The notes: generated by a model from the sequence alone, not told the origin. A stretch of 24,068 nucleotides of DNA from JBMNQI01 sp050944055 (GCA_050944055.1 JBMNQI010000036.1:1-24068), one strand, 5' to 3'; shown: positions 1-7,950, numbered from the stretch's first letter. Program-made: numbers and translations.

Positions 1-722
1 TAGTCATAAGCGCCGGGCTGCCGCAAAAGCAGGGGGAAAGCCGACTCGACCTTCTTGAGAAAAATATAAGAATATTCAGAAGCATCGTCCGTGAAATCAT
101 GGAATCCGGGTTTAACGGGATCTTGCTTGTCGCGACCAATCCGGTTGACATAATGACATACGCGACATGGAAGGAGTCAGGCTTTCCGCACAATCGGGTC
201 ATCGGCTCCGGAACGGTGCTCGACAGCGCGCGGTTTAAGTATATGCTCGGGCAATATCTAGAGGTAGACAGCAGGAACGTTCACGCCATAATCATCGGGG
301 AACACGGGGACACTGAGCTGCCGGTGTTCAGCCAGGCGTCTATAGGAAATGAGAACCTCCATAAGGTCCTTCAGCGCAGGAACAATCCGGACGACGGGGA
401 AAACCTGCGCCGGATATTCGAGGATGTGCGCGGAGCCGCATATGAGATAATAAACCGCAAAGGCGCGACTTATTACGGGATAGGCATGAGCCTGACAAGA
501 ATTACCAAAGCGATTCTGAACAACGAAAACAGCATACTGCCTGTGTCCTGCCTTCTTCAGGGCGAGTACGGCCAGAACGGCGTCTATATCGGCGTTCCCG
601 CTATTGTCAACAGGGCGGGAATTAAAGAGGTGATCGAGCTTGAGCTGGACGATAATGAAGAGGATATGTTCAGGCATTCAGCCGGCGTATTGAGGGAAAT
701 GATCGAAAGGTTTATATCCTGA
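1..722 (+). CDS. ldh: L-lactate dehydrogenase, 3' part (5' end outside the window)
   Basis: NAD-dependent interconversion of pyruvate and L-lactate in the cytoplasm. The reading frame is open from base 3 at the left edge, so the N-terminal Rossmann part is missing. The visible protein begins at the conserved VISAG..QKQGESRLDL segment after the nucleotide-binding fold. The substrate/catalytic region follows: the NPVDI loop, the GSGTVLDSARF segment with the substrate-binding Arg, and the GEHGD motif carrying the catalytic His. The DSAR and GEHGDTELPV context favours LDH over malate dehydrogenase, but the discriminating residue of the mobile loop lies outside the window. An internal ATG at 99 is not the start, because homologous sequence continues upstream of it. 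The gene is followed by a short terminator-like hairpin and is probably not cotranscribed with the next unit. Confidence 0.93.
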   Translation, partial: VISAGLPQKQGESRLDLLEKNIRIFRSIVREIMESGFNGILLVATNPVDIMTYATWKESGFPHNRVIGSGTVLDSARFKYMLGQYLEVDSRNVHAIIIGEHGDTELPVFSQASIGNENLHKVLQRRNNPDDGENLRRIFEDVRGAAYEIINRKGATYYGIGMSLTRITKAILNNENSILPVSCLLQGEYGQNGVYIGVPAIVNRAGIKEVIELELDDNEEDMFRHSAGVLREMIERFIS

Positions 723-773
723 ATCACGCTTGGAATAAACGTCTAACGGGGTTTGTGTCCTTGCCGGGCGGCC

Positions 774-793
774 GGAAGCCGTACTTCCTTTTT
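774..793 (+). terminator. Weak intrinsic terminator after ldh
   Basis: A GGAAG / CTTCC stem (774-778 and 784-788) with a five-base loop is followed directly by five Ts (789-793). The stem is only 5 bp, so the terminator may be weak. It lies between the ldh stop and the promoter of the next unit, which is the expected place. Confidence 0.4.
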
Positions 794-831
794 CACCATC
801 CGCGCAATCCCCGAATTTGCCGTTATTACTA

Positions 832-860
832 TTGAAATGTCAAAATAATGTTGATATACT
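832..860 (+). promoter_or_regulatory. Sigma-A promoter of the hydratase-nadABC-transporter unit
   Basis: A TTGAAA -35 box (832-837) and a TATACT -10 box (855-860) are separated by exactly 17 bp. Transcription would start near 867, about 23 bases before the ATG at 890, which leaves no room for a riboswitch. The -35 box overlaps a small inverted repeat, TTGA-AATG-TCAA (832-843), and the octamer GATATACT is repeated at 853-860 and 867-874. Either could be an operator, but I could not match them to a known regulator such as NiaR. Confidence 0.75.
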
Positions 861-889
861 TTGTAAGATATACTCGAGGAGGCGGACAG

Positions 890-3118
890 ATGCTTATAAC
901 AAGACACGGTGTGTTTATCAAGGACGGGGCGCCCGTGGCCGGCGCCGATATGCCTGAGGCGGAGGCCAAAAAAGGCACGATATCCTGGTCAATCCTGCAG
1001 GCCCATAACACGAGCGGCGATACTGAAAATTTAAAAATCAGATTCGACGCTATGGCGTCTCACGATATTACATATGTCGGGATCATCCAGACGGCGCGCG
1101 CAAGCGGGCTTAAGGAATTTCCGATTCCATATGTCCTGACCAACTGCCACAACAGCCTCTGCGCCGTCGGAGGCACAATAAACGAGGACGACCATGTGTT
1201 CGGCCTGTCAGCCGCTAAAAAATACGGCGGTGAATTCGTTCCGGCGCATCAGTCTGTAATCCACCAGTATATGCGCGAGCGCTACGCTTCTTCAGGCTCA
1301 ATGATTATAGGCTCGGACTCACATACAAGATACGGGCCTTACGGCTGCATGGCTGTAGGCGAGGGCGGACCCGAGCTCGTCCGCCAGCTCCTGGGGAAGA
1401 CGTATGACATCAAATACCCGGAAATAGTAGGCGTCCGGCTTACGGGCGCACCGCGCCCGGGAGTGGGGCCTCAGGACGTCGCGCTCGCTCTTATAGGGGC
1501 CACGTTCGGCGAGGGCATAGTTAAAAACCGCGTTCTCGAGTTCTTCGGGCCGGGCCTGTCCTCGCTCTCAATGGATTTCCGCAACGGAATCGACGTCATG
1601 ACTACCGAGACGGCCTGCCTCTCCTCCGTCTGGCAGACCGATATGACGGTGCGCTCCTGCCTCGCGGCCCACGGCCGTCCCGAGGATTTCAGGGAGCTGC
1701 GCCCGGCTTGTGTCGCATATTACGACCTTTTGATAGAAATAGACCTCTCAGCCGTCGAGCCTATGATCTCTCTCCCCTTCCATCCCTCGAACGCATTCAC
1801 GATACGCGATTTCAAGGCGAATATGGAGGATATACTCGACGAAGTGGATAAGGAAACCATGCGACAGTTCTCTCTGAAAAAGCTGCCCGCCAGCCTGCGC
1901 TCAAAGATAAAAGACGGCAGGTTCATGGTAGATCAGGGCGTCATCGCGGGCTGCTCCGGGGGAACCTATCAGAACCTCTGCAGGGCTGCCGAAATGCTGC
2001 GCGGCGCCAGCACCGGCCAGGGCGCTTTCTGGCTATCGGCTTATCCCGCCAGCCAGCCTGTTTATATGGAGCTTATGCGCACAGGGCGCATCACGGAGCT
2101 TGCGCGCGCGGGCGTCTCCGTACGCTCGGCATTTTGCGGCCCGTGCTTCGGGGCGGGAGACGTGCCTGTAAACGGCGGGTTTTCGATACGCCACACGACC
2201 AGGAATTTCCCGAACCGGGAGGGCAGCCGCCCCTCGGACGGCCAGATAGCCTATGTGGCTCTGATGGACGCAAGGAGCATAGCCGCCACGGCAAAAAACG
2301 GCGGAGCGCTCACCTCCGCCTTTGAGCTGCCCGAAATCCCGCCCGATGAGGTGATAATGGATTACCGGTATGACGACAGCTCTTATAAGTCGCGGGTTTA
2401 CTGCGGCGTCGGAAAGCCGGACCACTCGACAGAGCTCATAATGGGCCCCAACATAGCGGACTGGTCGGCGCAGATAGAGCTGCCTGAAAACCTGATGCTT
2501 ACGGTAACGGCCGCAATATACGACCCCGTCACGACTACGGATGAGCTTATCCCCTCCGGGGAGACCTCCTCCTACCGCTCCAACCCCCAAAGGCTGGCTG
2601 AATTCACACTGTCCCGCAAGGACCCCCAGTACGTAGCACGCTCAAAAAAGATACTTAAGCTGGAATATGAGCGCCGCGCCGGCCAGACTTCGCCCGAGCT
2701 TCGTGCCGCGCTTATGGGCCGCGACCCGGCAACCACGGGCCTTGGCAGCATCGTAATGTCTATACGCCCCGGCGACGGTTCCGCGCGCGAACAGGCGGCC
2801 TCATGCCAGCGCGTCCTCGGAGGCTGCGCCAACGTCTGCGAGGAATACGCGACAAAGCGCTACCGTTCCAACGTCATTAACTGGGGCATGATCCCCTTCA
2901 CGCTTCCGGGCGTCGCCGATTACGGCATACAGCCCGGCTGGCGCTTCTGGATACCAAATATTCGCAGGGCGCTTGAGGGACCGGACGACCGCGTGCCCGC
3001 GACGCTTATCGACTTAAACGGCGCGGAGACAGAGGTCATACTTGAATTAAACGGCCTTACGCGCGAGGACCGCGATATAATACTTAAGGGCTGCCTTATT
3101 AATTACTACGCCGAATAG
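890..3118 (+). CDS. Aconitase-superfamily Fe-S hydratase (YbhJ-like)
   Basis: A 742-residue protein of the aconitase/homoaconitase superfamily, closest in architecture to the uncharacterised YbhJ-type hydratases rather than to AcnA or AcnB. The 4Fe-4S ligands are visible as Cys355 (AGCSGG) and Cys416/Cys419 (FCGPCFG). The GSDSHT motif lies near 141-146. The swivel-domain catalytic segment GDGSAREQAA lies near 628-637, with Ser631 and Arg633 matching the catalytic Ser and substrate-binding Arg of aconitase. A Lys/Arg-rich YRSNVINWGMIPF stretch follows. An in-frame ATG at 848 lies inside the promoter, so the start is the ATG at 890, with GAGGAGG seven or so bases upstream. It is the first gene of the nad unit, and nadA starts 21 bases after its stop. 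The substrate is unknown: citrate/isocitrate is possible but not shown. Confidence 0.88.
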   Translation: MLITRHGVFIKDGAPVAGADMPEAEAKKGTISWSILQAHNTSGDTENLKIRFDAMASHDITYVGIIQTARASGLKEFPIPYVLTNCHNSLCAVGGTINEDDHVFGLSAAKKYGGEFVPAHQSVIHQYMRERYASSGSMIIGSDSHTRYGPYGCMAVGEGGPELVRQLLGKTYDIKYPEIVGVRLTGAPRPGVGPQDVALALIGATFGEGIVKNRVLEFFGPGLSSLSMDFRNGIDVMTTETACLSSVWQTDMTVRSCLAAHGRPEDFRELRPACVAYYDLLIEIDLSAVEPMISLPFHPSNAFTIRDFKANMEDILDEVDKETMRQFSLKKLPASLRSKIKDGRFMVDQGVIAGCSGGTYQNLCRAAEMLRGASTGQGAFWLSAYPASQPVYMELMRTGRITELARAGVSVRSAFCGPCFGAGDVPVNGGFSIRHTTRNFPNREGSRPSDGQIAYVALMDARSIAATAKNGGALTSAFELPEIPPDEVIMDYRYDDSSYKSRVYCGVGKPDHSTELIMGPNIADWSAQIELPENLMLTVTAAIYDPVTTTDELIPSGETSSYRSNPQRLAEFTLSRKDPQYVARSKKILKLEYERRAGQTSPELRAALMGRDPATTGLGSIVMSIRPGDGSAREQAASCQRVLGGCANVCEEYATKRYRSNVINWGMIPFTLPGVADYGIQPGWRFWIPNIRRALEGPDDRVPATLIDLNGAETEVILELNGLTREDRDIILKGCLINYYAE

Positions 3119-3139
3119 GGCAGGCTGCGGGAGATTCCG

Positions 3140-4045
3140 ATGAACGATATTCAAAACAGGATAACGGCGCTTAAAAAAGAAAAAAACGCCGTTATACTCG
3201 CTCATTATTATGTAAACATGGACGCACAGGCTGTCGCCGACCATGTGGGCGATTCCTTTGCGCTTGCCAAAACCGCGAGCGAGCTTAAAGCAGACATTAT
3301 AGTTATGTGCGGCGTACGCTTTATGGCCGAGTCCGCAAAGATATTAAGCCCCGAGAAAAAGGTGCTTCTCCCTGTGGCGAAGGCCGGGTGCCCCATGGCG
3401 GATACGGTCACGCCCGAGGACGTCAAAAGGCTCCGCAGACTTTACCCCGAAGCAGCTGTTGTATGTTATGTAAACTCTTCCGCCGACGTAAAGGCCGTGT
3501 CCGACATCTGCTGCACAAGCTCTTCCGCCGTACGTATTGTCAGAAGCCTTCCCCAGAGGCAGATAGTATTCATACCCGACCGCAATCTGGGCTCCTGGGT
3601 GCAGACTCAGGCGCCGGAGAAAGAAATAATACTATACAGCGGCTGCTGCCCCGTCCATAATAACGTCACCGTAGAGGACGTTAAGGCCGCGCGCGCGGCG
3701 CACCCGGGAGCGAAGCTGCTTACGCACCCTGAATGCCCGCCTGAGGTAGTTAAAATGTCGGATGTGGTCGGCAGCACAGCCGCCATACTTGACACCGTAA
3801 TCAGGGGCGGCCCGGAAGACAGCTTTATAATAGCGACCGAGCAGGGCCTCGCCGACCGTATTAAAGCGCTTTACCCCGAAAAGAGGATTTGGCAAATAAC
3901 CGGGCATTTTCTCTGCGAGGATATGAAAAAAATAACGCTTAAGGACGTCCTGAGATCGCTGGAGACCGGAGAAACCGAAATACGCATGACTGACGGCCAG
4001 ATTGCCGCCAGTCTTAACAGCCTGGACCGTATGGTAAAATCCTGA
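3140..4045 (+). CDS. nadA: Quinolinate synthase NadA
   Basis: Condenses iminoaspartate (from NadB) with dihydroxyacetone phosphate to quinolinate, using an oxygen-sensitive 4Fe-4S cluster. The 301-residue length fits the short NadA type of anaerobes and Thermotoga. The three cluster ligands sit in their usual contexts: Cys84 (GCPMAD), Cys170 (GCCPVH) and Cys259 (C-x2-MKKITL). The N-terminal AHYYV and GDSFALAK segments and the VRFMAESAKIL stretch are typical of domain 1. The extra cysteines CC124-125 and Cys169 flank conserved motifs. The start ATG has GGGAGA upstream. The gene lies between the hydratase (21-base gap) and nadB (44 bases to its ATG), clearly in one operon. Confidence 0.97.
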   Translation: MNDIQNRITALKKEKNAVILAHYYVNMDAQAVADHVGDSFALAKTASELKADIIVMCGVRFMAESAKILSPEKKVLLPVAKAGCPMADTVTPEDVKRLRRLYPEAAVVCYVNSSADVKAVSDICCTSSSAVRIVRSLPQRQIVFIPDRNLGSWVQTQAPEKEIILYSGCCPVHNNVTVEDVKAARAAHPGAKLLTHPECPPEVVKMSDVVGSTAAILDTVIRGGPEDSFIIATEQGLADRIKALYPEKRIWQITGHFLCEDMKKITLKDVLRSLETGETEIRMTDGQIAASLNSLDRMVKS

Positions 4046-4089
4046 AACTGCCGATTGACAGTTTGATCCGTCATTTTGGAGGGAACACT

Positions 4090-5655
4090 ATGCGCTATCT
4101 GTTTGATAACAGGATACGCGTCGCCAGCAGGGACAGTTACGACGTGCTGATAATAGGCTCGGGCCTTGCCGGGCTGTATACCGCCCTGCATATAGACGAA
4201 AGGCTCCGCTGCGCCGTCGTGACGAAGGAGGGCTGGGAGGACAGCAGCTCCTGGCTTGCGCAGGGCGGAATCGCCGCGGCAATAGCCGTGGACGACACTC
4301 CCGCTAATCATTTTGAGGATACGCTTGCCGCCGGCGCCGGTCTTTGCGACGAGGAGGCCGTGCGCGTGCTTGTAGACGAGGGGCCCGGAAATATTAATGA
4401 GCTGGTCGAGCGCGGAGTGCCTTTTGACCTCAATGAGGACGGGGACCTCCAGATAACGCTTGAGGGCGGCCATCGCCATAGCCGCGTCGTGCACGCCGGG
4501 GGAGACGCAACCGGCCGCGAGACAGTCAAGGCGCTTTTGCGCATCGCGCTTGAAAAGCCCAATATCGACTTTATAACCGGCTGTTTTTTAGTCGACGTAA
4601 TTACCGGGGACGGATCTGTCCGCGGAGCTCTTCTTCGCCGCAGCCATGACGGAAGCTACATACTTGTCACGACTAATAACGTCGTCATATGCACCGGCGG
4701 CACAGGCCAGGTCTACCTCAATTCCACAAACCCGGTCGTATCGACAGGAGACGGAATAGCCGCCGCCGAGAGAGCCGGGGCCGAGCTGAAAAACATGGAG
4801 TTTATTCAGTTTCACCCCACCGGGCTCTATCTTGAGGGCCATACCGGCAGGACCTTCCTGATTTCCGAGGCTGTCCGCGGCGAGGGCGGGCTTCTTATTA
4901 ACAGCCGGGGTGAGCGTTTTATGGTAGGAAAACACCCGATGGCCGAGCTGGCGCCGCGCGACATAGTAGCGCGGGGCATAATCCGCGAGCTGCAGAGCAC
5001 GGGCGAGACTCATGCGTTTATAGACATCACTTCGCAGAGCGAGGAGCATCTGCGCCGCCGTTTCCCCACCATATTCGCCGAATGCGAAAAGCACGGGATA
5101 AATATGTCCAGGCAGCCCATACCGGTCTGCCCCGTCCATCATTTCATGATAGGAGGCATAGGCACGGACCTTTACGCCCGCACGAATGTGCCCGGCCTTT
5201 TCGCGTGCGGGGAGGCTGCAAACACAGGCGTTCACGGCGCAAACCGCCTGGCATCCAATTCCCTGCTCGAATGCCTCGTATTCGGGCGCCGCGCCGCAAT
5301 TGAAATAAACAACGAGACGATAGGAAGGAAGATGCCGGAGCCGGTCTCTTTGCCGAAGACGAAGCGCCGCCCCGCGCGCGGTTCGCCGGACCTTGCCGAG
5401 CTGCGCCTTACAATACAGCGGACGATGAGCGAAAACGGCTATGTAATCAGGACTGAAGCCGGTTTATTAAAGGCGCTTGGGACAATTGAAAGCATTCTCG
5501 CGGAGCTTGACTCCGTTTTTGTAGATAAACGCGAATATTACGAAGTATACAATATTGCCTCCGTGGCCAAAAACATACTGACGGCGGCAATAGCCCGGCG
5601 AGTAAGCGTCGGGGCGCACTACAGGGAGGATACCGATGAACAGTTTCGAGCTTGA
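4090..5655 (+). CDS. nadB: L-aspartate oxidase NadB
   Basis: FAD enzyme that oxidises L-aspartate to iminoaspartate, the first step of de novo NAD synthesis. In an anaerobe the electrons would go to fumarate, giving succinate. The 521-residue protein shows the FAD-binding GSGLAG (about 23-28), the NadB signature SSWLAQGGIAAA (about 53-64), HSRVVHAGGDATGRE, MEFIQFHPTGL, EAVRGEGG, the PVHHFMIGGI active-site region and a final GEAANTGVHGANRLASN FAD segment. The NadB-type SSWLAQGG and a lone flavoprotein without Sdh partners argue against fumarate reductase or succinate dehydrogenase. An upstream TTG at 4063 is in frame, but the ATG at 4090 has TGGAGGG at the right distance and is preferred. The last 20 bases overlap nadC, which suggests translational coupling. 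Confidence 0.97.
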   Translation: MRYLFDNRIRVASRDSYDVLIIGSGLAGLYTALHIDERLRCAVVTKEGWEDSSSWLAQGGIAAAIAVDDTPANHFEDTLAAGAGLCDEEAVRVLVDEGPGNINELVERGVPFDLNEDGDLQITLEGGHRHSRVVHAGGDATGRETVKALLRIALEKPNIDFITGCFLVDVITGDGSVRGALLRRSHDGSYILVTTNNVVICTGGTGQVYLNSTNPVVSTGDGIAAAERAGAELKNMEFIQFHPTGLYLEGHTGRTFLISEAVRGEGGLLINSRGERFMVGKHPMAELAPRDIVARGIIRELQSTGETHAFIDITSQSEEHLRRRFPTIFAECEKHGINMSRQPIPVCPVHHFMIGGIGTDLYARTNVPGLFACGEAANTGVHGANRLASNSLLECLVFGRRAAIEINNETIGRKMPEPVSLPKTKRRPARGSPDLAELRLTIQRTMSENGYVIRTEAGLLKALGTIESILAELDSVFVDKREYYEVYNIASVAKNILTAAIARRVSVGAHYREDTDEQFRA

Positions 5656-6469
5656 CGCGTTTTTGCAGCGCGCCCTCTGCGAGGACATTGGGCTCGGGGA
5701 CATAACCACAGAAAGCTGCGTCCCTCCGGACGCCGTTTCCCGCGGCAGGTTCATAGCCAAAGAGGGCGGCGTAGTCTGCGGGCTGTCGGTTGTCGTGCGC
5801 GTATACTTTTTGCTCGATCCCCGCGTCAGCCTGAAGCCTCTTGTTTCGGACGGCAACCGTGTCGCAAAGGGCGAAGTCATCGCCGAAATCAGCGGCCCCT
5901 CCGCCTCAATTCTAACCGGGGAGCGCGTAGCGCTTAACCTGCTGCAGCATCTGAGCGGGATCGCGACGAAAACGGCCGACGCCGTCAGTCAGGTTGAAGG
6001 CACGAGCGCGCGCATCGTGGATACGCGCAAAACCACGCCGGGGCTTCGGGAGCTTGAGAAATACGCAGTCAGGGCAGGCGGCGGCTATAACCACCGTTTC
6101 GGGCTGTTTGACGGCGTTCTTATAAAGGATAATCATATTGTTGCCGCGGGCGGTATAGCAAATGCGGTCGCCGCCGCGCGCAGAAACGTGCCCCATACGC
6201 TGAAAATAGAGGTCGAAACGACGACGCTCGGCGAGGTGGAGGAGGCTCTCAGATCCGGCGCCGACATTATTATGCTGGACAATATGGACTATGAGCAGAT
6301 GGCCGAGGCCGTCCGCCTTGTGGGAGGGCGCGCAATCGTTGAGGCCAGCGGCAACATGGGAGAGCGCTCTGTGCGCCGTACTGCAGAGTGTGGGGTTGAC
6401 ATAATATCCATAGGCGCGCTGACGCATTCAGCCAGGGCTATGGATATCAGCTTGAAATTAATAGAATGA
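5636..6469 (+). CDS. nadC: Quinolinate phosphoribosyltransferase (decarboxylating) NadC
   Basis: Converts quinolinate and PRPP to nicotinate mononucleotide, CO2 and pyrophosphate. At 277 residues the length is normal. Motifs in order: GDITTE (about 21-26), ERVALNLLQHLSGIAT (about 96-111), DTRKTTPGLR (129-138) with the phosphate and quinolinate-binding Arg/Lys/His set, GGGYNHR (148-154), KDNH (164-167), IEVET (191-195), LDNM (214-217) and EASGN (236-240). The start ATG has GGGAGG about eight bases upstream, inside the end of nadB. The product, NaMN, is the substrate of the NadD domain encoded at 16149-17321. Confidence 0.97.
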   Translation: MNSFELDAFLQRALCEDIGLGDITTESCVPPDAVSRGRFIAKEGGVVCGLSVVVRVYFLLDPRVSLKPLVSDGNRVAKGEVIAEISGPSASILTGERVALNLLQHLSGIATKTADAVSQVEGTSARIVDTRKTTPGLRELEKYAVRAGGGYNHRFGLFDGVLIKDNHIVAAGGIANAVAAARRNVPHTLKIEVETTTLGEVEEALRSGADIIMLDNMDYEQMAEAVRLVGGRAIVEASGNMGERSVRRTAECGVDIISIGALTHSARAMDISLKLIE

Positions 6470-6482
6470 AAGGGAAAGCTTA

Positions 6483-7754
6483 ATGAATAGTTTGGCAGTC
6501 TGGTATACGGGCTTATCTGGTTCAACGCAGACAGTCGTACTGCTGGCTACTGTGTTCACAATAGTATTCCTCGGCTACATGCTCGGGCGTATCACGATAT
6601 GCGGGCTGAGTCTTGGTACCTCCGGCATACTTATAGTCTCGCTGTTTTTCGGCCACTACATAGGCAAGCTTTTAACCGGCATTTCCCAGCTACCCGTCGA
6701 CTCTTCCGTGATCTCTTCCTCAACGTCGCTCATAAACAATTCTTTAAAAATAATCGAGCAGCTTGGCCTCGTATGCTTTGTAACCAGCGTCGGTTTCATA
6801 GCGGGGCCGGTTTTCTTCAACAATTTTAAAAGCAACGCCGGCTCATATATCGTTATGGGCGTTCTGATTATATTAATCGGGGCCTGTGCCTGCGCGGCTG
6901 TCATCAAGTTCTTCGGCGTTGAAACGGATATCGCCGTAGGCCTTTATACAGGGGCGCTGACCTCGACTCCCGCTCTTTCGGCGGCGAAGGAGGCCCTCGG
7001 CAATAATGCCGCTACCGGGTACGCGATCGGCTATCCCTTCGGCGTTGTCGGAGTCGTACTCTTTGTGCAGTTGATGCCGAAACTTCTTAAAGCCGACATA
7101 GACAAAGAAGTGGCTAAGCTGCGTGTCGGCGGCGCCAAAGAGGAGAATGCTAAAAAAGAAGGCAGCTATTTTCTGTTTGAAAAGTACGGCTTCTTCCCGT
7201 TCGGCATTGCGGTAACACTGGGGCTTATGCTCGGCAGCATCACAATCAACACCACCGGCGTCGAGTTTCTCGGTTTCGGCGCAAGCGGGGGCACGAGGAT
7301 ATTCAGCCTCGGCGCAACAGGCGGTTCGCTTATCGTGGGGCTTGTACTTGGCTATTTGGGGCATATAGGCCCCGTTTCACTTAAGATACCCAAGACGACC
7401 CTCAATGCGATGCGCGAGCTCGGGCTTGTTTTCTTCCTCATAGGGGCCGGCGTCTCCGGCGGGAAGGATTTTGCAGCAAAAATATCCGAGTACGGGCCCG
7501 TGCTCTTCCTTTACGGCGCTGTCATAACGCTTGTTCCGATGATCGTCGCCTACATAGTCGGGCGCTATATTCTTAAGCTGGATATGTTCAACTACCTCGG
7601 CTCGATAACAGGCGGCATGACCAGCACGCCTGCGCTCGGCTCGCTGATTAGCGTCGCCGGCAGCGATGACGTCGCCGCCTCATACGCCGCCACCTATCCC
7701 GTAGCGCTTCTGCTTGTCGTGCTTTCAATACAGTTTTTTGCCGCCGTGTTTTAA
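6483..7754 (+). CDS. Aspartate:alanine exchanger (AAEx/YidE-YbjL duplication) family transporter
   Basis: A 423-residue polytopic membrane protein made of two homologous halves. Each half carries the motif TSTPAL (160-165 and 380-385), followed about 20 residues later by a Tyr-x3-Tyr-Pro segment (GYAIGYPFG and SYAATYP). This is the duplicated YidE/YbjL domain of the AAEx family. Characterised AAEx members include AspT (aspartate:alanine antiport) and SucE1 of Corynebacterium (succinate export). AspT-like proteins of about 560 residues carry RCK_C/TrkA-C domains between the halves. Here the linker (about 200-232) is a short charged segment, so the regulatory domain is absent. The start ATG is 13 bases after nadC, with AAAGGGA upstream. 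The location suggests transport of aspartate (NadB substrate) or succinate/fumarate (NadB by-product/acceptor). The substrate is inferred only. Confidence 0.85.
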   Translation: MNSLAVWYTGLSGSTQTVVLLATVFTIVFLGYMLGRITICGLSLGTSGILIVSLFFGHYIGKLLTGISQLPVDSSVISSSTSLINNSLKIIEQLGLVCFVTSVGFIAGPVFFNNFKSNAGSYIVMGVLIILIGACACAAVIKFFGVETDIAVGLYTGALTSTPALSAAKEALGNNAATGYAIGYPFGVVGVVLFVQLMPKLLKADIDKEVAKLRVGGAKEENAKKEGSYFLFEKYGFFPFGIAVTLGLMLGSITINTTGVEFLGFGASGGTRIFSLGATGGSLIVGLVLGYLGHIGPVSLKIPKTTLNAMRELGLVFFLIGAGVSGGKDFAAKISEYGPVLFLYGAVITLVPMIVAYIVGRYILKLDMFNYLGSITGGMTSTPALGSLISVAGSDDVAASYAATYPVALLLVVLSIQFFAAVF

Positions 7755-7785
7755 GCATTCGCAGATATAGTTTTTCACGAAAAGA

Positions 7786-7810
7786 GGGCGCAGCTTATCT
7801 GAAGCCGCCC
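7786..7810 (+). other. Hairpin in the 3' trailer of the nad unit
   Basis: GGGCG (7786-7790) pairs with CGCCC (7806-7810). The helix continues, after a two-base CA bulge, as GCTT / AAGC around the loop ATCTG. There is no T-run after it, so it is not a terminator by itself. It may protect the mRNA 3' end upstream of the terminator at 7846-7885. Confidence 0.4.
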
Positions 7811-7845
7811 GAAGCTCAGACAGGGAAACAGGGTTTAAATGTTAG

Positions 7846-7898
7846 GAAGGGCTTGCAATTCGCGCACAGCGGAAGCAAGCCCTTCGCCTTTCTGTGTC
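7846..7898 (+). terminator. Terminator of the hydratase-nadABC-transporter unit
   Basis: A perfect 11-bp stem (7846-7856 with 7875-7885, arm GAAGGGCTTGC) encloses an 18-base loop. It is followed on the plus strand by the moderately T-rich GCCTTTCTGTGTC. It lies about 90 bases after the transporter stop codon and before the opposing terminator at 7908-7950. The T-tract is interrupted, so termination efficiency is uncertain. Confidence 0.6.
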
Positions 7899-7950
7899 AA
7901 TACAAAACCCCGGTTGTTTACCAGTACGCCGTACTGTTAAACAACCGGGG
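7899..7950 (-). terminator. 43-bp near-perfect palindrome, terminator of the pepQ-efp-CD1247 group
   Basis: Arms of 13 bp (7908-7920 and 7938-7950, CCCCGGTTGTTTA and its complement) and inner arms of 7 bp (7922-7928 and 7930-7936, CAGTACG/CGTACTG) are separated by one mismatch (7921/7937) and a single central base. On the minus strand the helix is followed by TTTTGTATT (7907-7899), giving an intrinsic terminator 71 bases past the stop of the zinc-ribbon gene. On the plus strand there is no T-run. Confidence 0.75.

Noticed and set aside
848..889. Upstream ATG extension of the hydratase
   Set aside because: The ATG at 848 lies within the spacer of the promoter and would not be transcribed from it; the strong site serves the ATG at 890.
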